NCBI GenBank assembly: GCA_002707655.1
Contig: PANO01000041.1
Coordinates: 12,214 to 23,578 of the forward strand
DNA length: 11,365 nt
Source: Deltaproteobacteria bacterium
GTDB lineage: Bacteria > SAR324 > NAC60-12
Reading direction: 5' to 3'
This document shows positions 8,371-11,365 of this stretch, one piece after another. Below the pieces are notes generated by a model. The model made no database searches. It was not told the DNA's origin and saw only the letters and a list, made by a program, of their open reading frames with translations. The first letter of the stretch is position 1. The number at the start of each line of letters is the position of its first letter. The position numbers were made by a program, and so were the translations under genes.

Positions 8371-8591
8371 GAGCTAACCTGCAAAAAATTCCGGTGGTAT
8401 TTAGAAACGAGCCTCCGTGTGCCTTATGATCTCCTCATCCCACAGGGATGGCCAAAGCATAATGGTGTGTTCTCCAAAGAGCAAGGACAATTGCTTTCCT
8501 CTTGGAAAACAAAGCACGAGCCATGCCTCCCTGCTGGACTTCAACGGCAAAATCCCGTAACTTGAAGGGATTGTAAACCGTCTGAATTTTC
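8371..8591. other. Divergent intergenic region between fliG and dus
   Basis: This 221 bp gap must hold the promoters of two divergent genes. Visible are a perfect hairpin CATCCC-ACA-GGGATG (8436-8450) and a weaker one, TTTCC-TCTT-GGAAA (8495-8508). A poor sigma70-like pair, TGGACT (8535-8540) and TAACTT (8558-8563), has 17 bp spacing and faces dus. On the fliG side I found neither a sigma70, a sigma54 nor a sigma28 consensus that I would defend. No small gene is supported. Confidence 0.35.
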
Positions 8592-9554
8592 ATGCGCTGG
8601 TCCGAATTTCCCCGTCCGATTGTCTGTCTCGCCCCGATGGATGGGGTGACGAACTCTGCCTACCGTCAGGTGGTGCGCCGCCTCAATCCAGAGGTGGTGT
8701 TGTTCAGCGAGTTCACCAGCGTTGATGGTCTTGTCCGCAGCGCACACGTCCGGCAGCGGCTCGACCACGAACCCTGCGAGCACCCGCTCTTCATGCAACT
8801 TTTCGGTAACGATCCGGAAACCTTTGCCGAGGCCTCACGCATGGTGGTGGATCACGGTATGCTGGGGGTGGATATCAACATGGGTTGCCCCGCAAAGAAA
8901 ATCGTCCACTCGCAGCATGGCAGTGCCCTCATGCGCGAACCGGACCTTGCCTGCCGGATCATCGAGGCGGTGCGTGAAGCCAGCGGGCTGGAGGTGTCGG
9001 TGAAAACACGACTCGGGTGGTCAGACGCATCTGAACTGATCCCCTTCGCCAAGCGGTTAGAATCTGCCGGAGCGTCTCTGCTAACGATTCACGGGCGCAC
9101 TTACCGCCAAGCCTTCAAGGGCGAGGCTGGCTGGGACCCAATCTACGAGTTGAAAAAGCATATCGCCATTCCGTTGCTTGGCAATGGCGATGTAGCCAAT
9201 CATGTCGACGGCCTGCGAAAACTCCGGAATCTGGATGGGTTTATGATTGGACGAGCGGCAATTGGCGATCCCTGGGTGTTCCGGCATTTCGCTAAAACTT
9301 CACCACCCGCACTGTTCGAGCGCATTGATGTCGCGCTGGATCACTACCATCTCCTGCGCAAACTTCGTCCCGAACGGGCAGCCGTGCCGGAATTTCGTAA
9401 GTACCTCGGTAGTTACCTTTCCGGATTCCGCCGTGCGAAGGAATGGCGGATGCGACTCATGCAGTGCAAAACGGAAACGGCATTCCTTGCCGAAATGACA
9501 ACTTTGCGCAAGTACGCGGAGCCGCTTCCGGATTCCCTGCCGCTCGCCAGCTAG
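8592..9554 (+). CDS. dus: tRNA-dihydrouridine synthase (Dus family)
   Basis: FMN enzyme that reduces specific uridines in tRNA to dihydrouridine using NADPH. The 320-residue protein shows the TIM-barrel start LAPMDGVTN (13-21, FMN binding) and DINMGCPAKK (94-103) with the catalytic Cys99. The FMN/substrate residues are Lys138 in VKTRLGW and His167 in TIHGRT. GNGDV (197-201) and MIGRAAIGDPW (218-228) bind the FMN phosphate. A helical C-terminal domain from about 240 would grip the tRNA. Length and motifs are typical; DusB-like is likely, but the subfamily (and so the target uridines) needs a tree. The ATG at 8592 gives a normal N-terminus; no ribosome binding site is evident. The gene is divergent from fliG, and its TAG stop overlaps the stop of the convergent RDD gene. 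Confidence 0.95.
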   Translation: MRWSEFPRPIVCLAPMDGVTNSAYRQVVRRLNPEVVLFSEFTSVDGLVRSAHVRQRLDHEPCEHPLFMQLFGNDPETFAEASRMVVDHGMLGVDINMGCPAKKIVHSQHGSALMREPDLACRIIEAVREASGLEVSVKTRLGWSDASELIPFAKRLESAGASLLTIHGRTYRQAFKGEAGWDPIYELKKHIAIPLLGNGDVANHVDGLRKLRNLDGFMIGRAAIGDPWVFRHFAKTSPPALFERIDVALDHYHLLRKLRPERAAVPEFRKYLGSYLSGFRRAKEWRMRLMQCKTETAFLAEMTTLRKYAEPLPDSLPLAS

Positions 9555-10372
9555 TCCTCTTCCCGGATGGCCTCCAGCCGCGTCTCCACGACCTCCCAGC
9601 GGGGAGTCGGACCGTCAAGAAATTGCAACTTCAACGTCGCAGTGTGTCCGGAATCTTCGTTCGGAGGACCAATGCGCAGCCGCACCTCGGAGAGGCCGCT
9701 TGCTGAGCGGAGGTCGAGGCTGAGTTCCGGTTCGTTGAGTTCGGGATAGCGGGCCAGCAAAGCCTCGGTGTCCGGGTGGGTGTGGAGGTGTTGGGCGGTG
9801 GTTTGGTAGGCAGCGGTTTTGCGGAGGGTGAAGTCCTGCAACAGCAGCGCAGCCCCGAAGAATCCGAAGAGGACCGTGTTCGCCAGCAGGATGCGCAGCA
9901 TGGGGCGTAGCGCCTGCGGGTTTTCGATGACCACCGTGTTCGCCCAGCGATCTCCAAGCCGCTGCCCTAAGCCACTACCTCGCTGCAAATCCCACAGCAT
10001 TATCATTCCCTCCAGCGGAAACACCGCGAACGGCACTCCGCGCAACAGCCCGCGTCTCGTGTCGAGCGGCGTCAGAATCGCGTCCCGACTTCGTGCGGAT
10101 AAGCCGAGCAGCAGCTTTCCAGGACTGACCCCACGCACCGCATCTCGCAGCACTAGCATCCCGAACAGTCCTGCGTAAAAGGGCAGCAGTTCGATCCACG
10201 TTTGCTCACGGCGCACGAGATCCCAGTGTTCCTCCCGGAAGATTTGTTGCAGAGTGTTGCTGATCAGCAGGGCGATGATGAAATCGAAGATCAGTGCAAA
10301 CAGCCGCTTGCCGGGCGAGGCCACTTGGAGTTTGGGAAGTTCCTGCTCCGTTCCCTTTGCAGATTGGGGCAT
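9551..10372 (-). CDS. RDD-domain membrane protein with a Coa1-like C-terminal tail
   Basis: Predicted inner-membrane protein of 273 residues from the ATG at 10370-10372. The RDD domain spans about 17-150: SPGKRLFALIFDF carries the conserved Arg and Asp in the first membrane helix, GVSPGKLLLG (81-90) lies after the second, and GQRLGDRWANTVVI (136-149) closes it. A further membrane helix (about 157-178) is followed by a soluble part of about 95 residues that starts near LRKTAAYQ and ends RWEVVETRLEAIRE. Helix plus small alpha/beta tail recalls the Coa1 cytochrome-oxidase-assembly fold, but this is a weak visual match. The function of RDD proteins is mostly unknown; some are linked to ion tolerance. 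The frame is open up to 10444, but that start would run into the hydrolase gene, whereas 10372 leaves a 7 bp gap after its stop, fitting an operon. The stop shares CTAG with the dus stop. Confidence 0.82.
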   Translation of the reverse strand: MPQSAKGTEQELPKLQVASPGKRLFALIFDFIIALLISNTLQQIFREEHWDLVRREQTWIELLPFYAGLFGMLVLRDAVRGVSPGKLLLGLSARSRDAILTPLDTRRGLLRGVPFAVFPLEGMIMLWDLQRGSGLGQRLGDRWANTVVIENPQALRPMLRILLANTVLFGFFGAALLLQDFTLRKTAAYQTTAQHLHTHPDTEALLARYPELNEPELSLDLRSASGLSEVRLRIGPPNEDSGHTATLKLQFLDGPTPRWEVVETRLEAIREED

Positions 10373-10379
10373 GCTCAAC

Positions 10380-11261
10380 TCAAGTGGGTGAATGCTCGGA
10401 AATGCAGGGATTCCGGAAGAGAAACTGCCGAATCGCTTCGGCAACCGACTCCGGATTGTCGAGGTGCAGATGATGCCCCCCGTTCAGTTCGACATGCTCC
10501 AGCGCGGACACCAGCGCGATGCGGGAGTGAATCAGGTCAAGCCACTCGGCCAACACGCTTTGCTTGCCCGTGATGAGCAATGTGGGCATCCGCAGATTTG
10601 CTAGAAATGCACACACTTGTGCTTCAGTGAGGTAAACACGGGAGCGCACTTTGAGCCGGGGATCGGTGCGCCAAGTGAAGCGCTCGCCTTCCGGGCGAAG
10701 ATTGCGCTGCACGAGGGCGTGCACTGATGATTCCGCCATGTCGCTCACTGCGTGTCGTGCCACCACCGCCACCTGTTCCGAAACGTACTGCGGCATCCGT
10801 TTTTTGGGAAAAGCCTGCCACAACTCGACGGACTCCCTCAGGATGTCCGGGGCTTCCTCCGCCGGTTTGGCAAGCGGTCCCAGTCCTTCGATGAGCAGAA
10901 GCCGTGTGATGCGTTCCGGAAACGTTCCCGCTGTGATCGTGCTGAGGCCCGCGCCCATCGAATGCCCCAGCAGTGCGAATTTTTCCCAACCGAAATAATC
11001 CGCAACCTCAAAGAGTTCGGAAACCATGTCGAGAAAATGGTACACCGCGCCCGGAGGACGATGGTCGGAATGACCGTGTCCGGGGAGGTCAAGTGCCACC
11101 AATCGGCAATCCGGCAGTAACGGAGCGAGGTGATCAAAGGAAGCTGCGTTGTCAAGCCAGCCGTGGCAAGCGATCACTGGAGGGGCATCCTCCGGACCCC
11201 AGACTCGTGCTGTGAGCTTGAGATGCTGGAGGGGAATGGTGAGTTCGGTTGGCGTGTTCAA
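10380..11261 (-). CDS. Alpha/beta hydrolase (SERHL/MEST-like serine hydrolase)
   Basis: A soluble hydrolase of 293 residues, substrate unknown. The alpha/beta-hydrolase core shows HGWLDN (33-38, oxyanion-hole region), LDLPGHGHSD (57-66), the nucleophile elbow GHSMG (99-103, Ser101) and GGHHLHLDNP (261-270) with His263 as the likely catalytic base. The acid is not at its usual place after strand 7 (ITGKQS has Ser where Asp is common). Glu125 in LIEGLGPL after strand 6 is the better candidate, as in SERHL-like enzymes. The start is TTG at 11259-11261. Its last two bases begin the TGA of the upstream hydrolase gene, a TTGA overlap that suggests translational coupling, and no closer ATG gives the first strand. 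It is followed after 7 bp by the RDD gene on the same strand. Esterase, lipase-like or C-C hydrolase activity are all possible. Confidence 0.9.
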   Translation of the reverse strand: MNTPTELTIPLQHLKLTARVWGPEDAPPVIACHGWLDNAASFDHLAPLLPDCRLVALDLPGHGHSDHRPPGAVYHFLDMVSELFEVADYFGWEKFALLGHSMGAGLSTITAGTFPERITRLLLIEGLGPLAKPAEEAPDILRESVELWQAFPKKRMPQYVSEQVAVVARHAVSDMAESSVHALVQRNLRPEGERFTWRTDPRLKVRSRVYLTEAQVCAFLANLRMPTLLITGKQSVLAEWLDLIHSRIALVSALEHVELNGGHHLHLDNPESVAEAIRQFLFRNPCISEHSPT

Positions 11262-11365
11262 GGGTTGGGCGTGGAGAGGTGATTCAAGAAACTCCGGACA
11301 GTGCTTTCGAAGGCTTCCGGTTGTTCTACGTGGAGCCAGTGTCCGGCATTTTTCAGGGTAACGAG
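11258..11365 (-). CDS. Alpha/beta hydrolase, C-terminal end only (cut by window edge)
   Basis: The reverse strand from 11365 to the TGA at 11258-11260 encodes the last 35 residues of a second alpha/beta hydrolase. It reads NAGHWLHVEQPEAF, holding the catalytic His of the family, followed by the usual amphipathic C-terminal helix TVRSFLNHL. GHWLHVEQPEAF is typical of YbfF/ABHD11-type esterases, but so short a piece cannot fix the subfamily. It runs in a different frame from the downstream hydrolase and its stop overlaps that gene's TTG start, so these are two separate tandem genes and not one split gene. The rest of the gene is outside the window. Confidence 0.8.
   Translation of the reverse strand, partial: LVTLKNAGHWLHVEQPEAFESTVRSFLNHLSTPNP

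Noticed and set aside
7675..8565. A 296-codon plus-strand open frame opposite fliG
   Set aside because: It is antisense to the whole N-terminal and middle part of fliG, and its sequence resembles no family I know.
10373..10444. Upstream start of the RDD gene at 10444
   Set aside because: It would overlap the end of the hydrolase gene by about 65 bases and add 24 residues before the RDD domain without family support; the ATG at 10372 sits 7 bp after the stop.
1..11365. Mobile element, CRISPR array, tRNA/rRNA or defence island
   Set aside because: I saw no transposase or integrase, no direct repeats with spacers, no tRNA-like cloverleaf and no toxin, nuclease or helicase genes other than mutS; every long reading frame belongs to a core or common family.

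Overview
This 11.4 kb window looks like ordinary, tightly packed chromosome from a Gram-negative, probably flagellated bacterium of moderately high GC content. It carries GspE-type secretion ATPase and FliG genes alongside core housekeeping genes. Shine-Dalgarno sequences are weak or absent at most starts, TTG starts are used or likely, and the neighbours are unlike those of the well-known proteobacterial model genomes. A member of the Verrucomicrobiota/PVC group would fit, but the sequence alone does not prove it. I see no mobile element, tRNA, rRNA, CRISPR array or prophage, and no gap longer than 300 bases without a gene.

Layout. Positions 3-3908 hold three minus-strand genes read in the order gspE-like ATPase, pckA (ATP-type PEP carboxykinase), mutS (5' part only, cut by the window edge). 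They are 34 and 26 bp apart and may be cotranscribed. Divergent from gspE is a plus-strand long-chain polyprenyl diphosphate synthase (ispB-like) with a good sigma70-type promoter candidate at 3952-3980 and no suitable ATG at the expected start. It converges on a minus-strand pair, a divergent indole-3-glycerol-phosphate synthase (trpC-like) followed 7 bp later by a single-domain response regulator. Divergent from trpC is a plus-strand EamA/DMT transporter, which converges on a stand-alone minus-strand fliG. A 221 bp divergent gap separates fliG from a plus-strand tRNA-dihydrouridine synthase. The dus stop codon shares a CTAG palindrome with the stop of a minus-strand RDD membrane protein. Upstream of the RDD gene in the same transcription unit lie an alpha/beta hydrolase and the 3' end of a second alpha/beta hydrolase, joined by a TTGA stop/start overlap.

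How the genes relate. The window is a mosaic of unrelated core functions: mismatch repair, gluconeogenesis, secretion, quinone side chain, tryptophan synthesis, signalling, motility and tRNA modification. It is not one pathway or a defence/accessory island. The points most worth a second look are: a strong excess of the palindrome TCCGGA (about 31 by eye, against 3-4 expected from composition); a trpC-like protein that has lost the usual catalytic Glu and adjacent Gly of the AESG motif and is linked to an orphan receiver domain; and a lone fliG. I did not find convincing evidence of a new multi-gene system here.
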